From Kiloniella litopenaei (lineage in GTDB: Bacteria > Pseudomonadota > Alphaproteobacteria > Kiloniellales > Kiloniellaceae), in contig NZ_LANI01000004.1 of the NCBI RefSeq assembly GCF_000982415.1, positions 124,001 to 188,000 of the forward strand: a stretch of 64,000 nt of DNA, written 5' to 3'. The position numbers and the translations under genes are program-made. Position 1 is the stretch's first letter; each line of letters starts with the position of its first letter. The notes under the pieces are model-generated. The model was not told the DNA's origin and did not search any database. It saw only the letters and a program-made list of their open reading frames with translations. Below, in pieces: positions 63,748 through 64,000 of this stretch.

Positions 63748-64000
63748 TTAGGCGCTGTAATACATATCGAACTCAACAGGGTGAGGCGTCATTTCAAAGC
63801 GCTGTACTTCTTCCCATTTCAGGTTGATGTATGCTTCGATTTGATCTTTCGAGAATACGTCACCTGCAAGCAGGAATTCGTTATCTGCTTCCAGCGCTTC
63901 CAGAGCTTCTCTAAGAGAGCCGCAAACTGTTGGGATATCTTTGAGCTCTTCCGCTGGCAGATCATAAAGATCTTTGTCCATCGCATCACCAGGGTGGATT
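63748..64000 (-). CDS. glnA: Glutamine synthetase type I, C-terminal end (cut by window edge)
   Basis: The frame reads into the window from the right edge and ends at 63748, giving the last 83 residues. [36 protein letters not shown] and [30 protein letters not shown] are the C-terminal region of GlnA, including the adenylylation tyrosine (LYDLP), given as separate pieces. GlnA forms glutamine from glutamate and ammonia. The start and active site lie outside the window. Confidence 0.96.
   Translation of the reverse strand, partial: IHPGDAMDKDLYDLPAEELKDIPTVCGSLREALEALEADNEFLLAGDVFSKDQIEAYINLKWEEVQRFEMTPHPVEFDMYYSA

Noticed and set aside
1-64000. CRISPR arrays, insertion sequences, prophage or integrase genes
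   Set aside because: No regularly spaced repeats of 25-40 bp, no transposase, integrase or phage structural proteins were seen.

Overview
The window reads as a chromosomal segment of an alphaproteobacterium of moderate-to-low GC content, probably a marine member of the Rhodospirillales/Kiloniellales type. This placement is inferred from gene content, not proven. The supporting signs are an SUF operon headed by an Rrf2-type regulator and carrying sufT and sufA; a siroheme synthase / DUF2849 / sulfite reductase / APS reductase / DUF934 sulfur cluster; a Tad-pilus locus; a class GN sortase with its VIT-vWA substrate; and a FixJ-like response regulator. No tRNA, rRNA, insertion sequence, prophage or CRISPR array was recognised. 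Gene density is high and operons are tight, with many 1-4 nt overlaps.

Layout. 1-1976: start of a histidine-utilisation operon on the minus strand (hutU, then hutH cut by the window edge), with a promoter overlapped by two TGTATA-type operator boxes. 2074-4106: an AmgK-like sugar/aminoglycoside-type kinase and pyridoxal kinase. 4107-9740: an assimilatory sulfate/sulfite reduction cluster (cysG, DUF2849, ferredoxin-type sulfite/nitrite reductase, cysH, DUF934, fdxA). It is preceded by a 337-bp AT-rich region with several inverted repeats and an FNR-like box, and followed by a terminator. 9875-12783: a small secreted protein and the helicase HrpB. 12902-22808: a quaternary-amine (betaine/choline/TMAO-like) cluster: DeoR regulator, ProX-type binding protein, ProV ATPase, a double-length ProW permease, a choline-kinase-like enzyme, an FAD/GcvT demethylating dehydrogenase and an iron-dependent alcohol dehydrogenase. 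22884-27777: accessory and hypothetical genes with little recognisable function.

27900-37084: Tad/Flp pilus genes (tadD convergent to tadC-tadB-tadA-cpaE-cpaD-cpaC-cpaB-flp), lacking a prepilin peptidase and the TadE/F/G minor pilins. 37381-39601: cobyric acid synthase and an FAH-family hydrolase. 39675-45983: the sufR-B-C-D-S-T-A iron-sulfur assembly operon with a promoter/operator. 46276-52211: upp, an orphan solute-binding protein, an MFS carrier, a RhlE-type RNA helicase with a striking attenuator-like leader, an isochorismatase-family hydrolase and an alpha/beta hydrolase. 52253-55182: a sortase and its LPATA-bearing surface substrate. 55387-57378: parE. 57687-58997: small proteins. 59437-63480: a possible envelope-sensing module made of a FecR-domain protein, an OmpA-type lipoprotein, a CHASE2 histidine kinase and a FixJ-like regulator. 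63748-64000: the 3' end of glnA.

How the genes fit together. The siroheme, sulfite reductase, APS reductase and ferredoxin genes form one pathway that depends on iron-sulfur clusters, which the suf operon builds. The transporter/FAD-GcvT cluster suggests uptake and stepwise demethylation of methylated amines with tetrahydrofolate as one-carbon acceptor. The most unusual regulatory signal is the rhlE leader, where a near-consensus promoter is followed within about 50 nt by an intrinsic terminator made from repeated GCGTAA/TTACGC elements that could also pair in other ways. The most system-like group is the FecR/OmpA/CHASE2/FixJ module.
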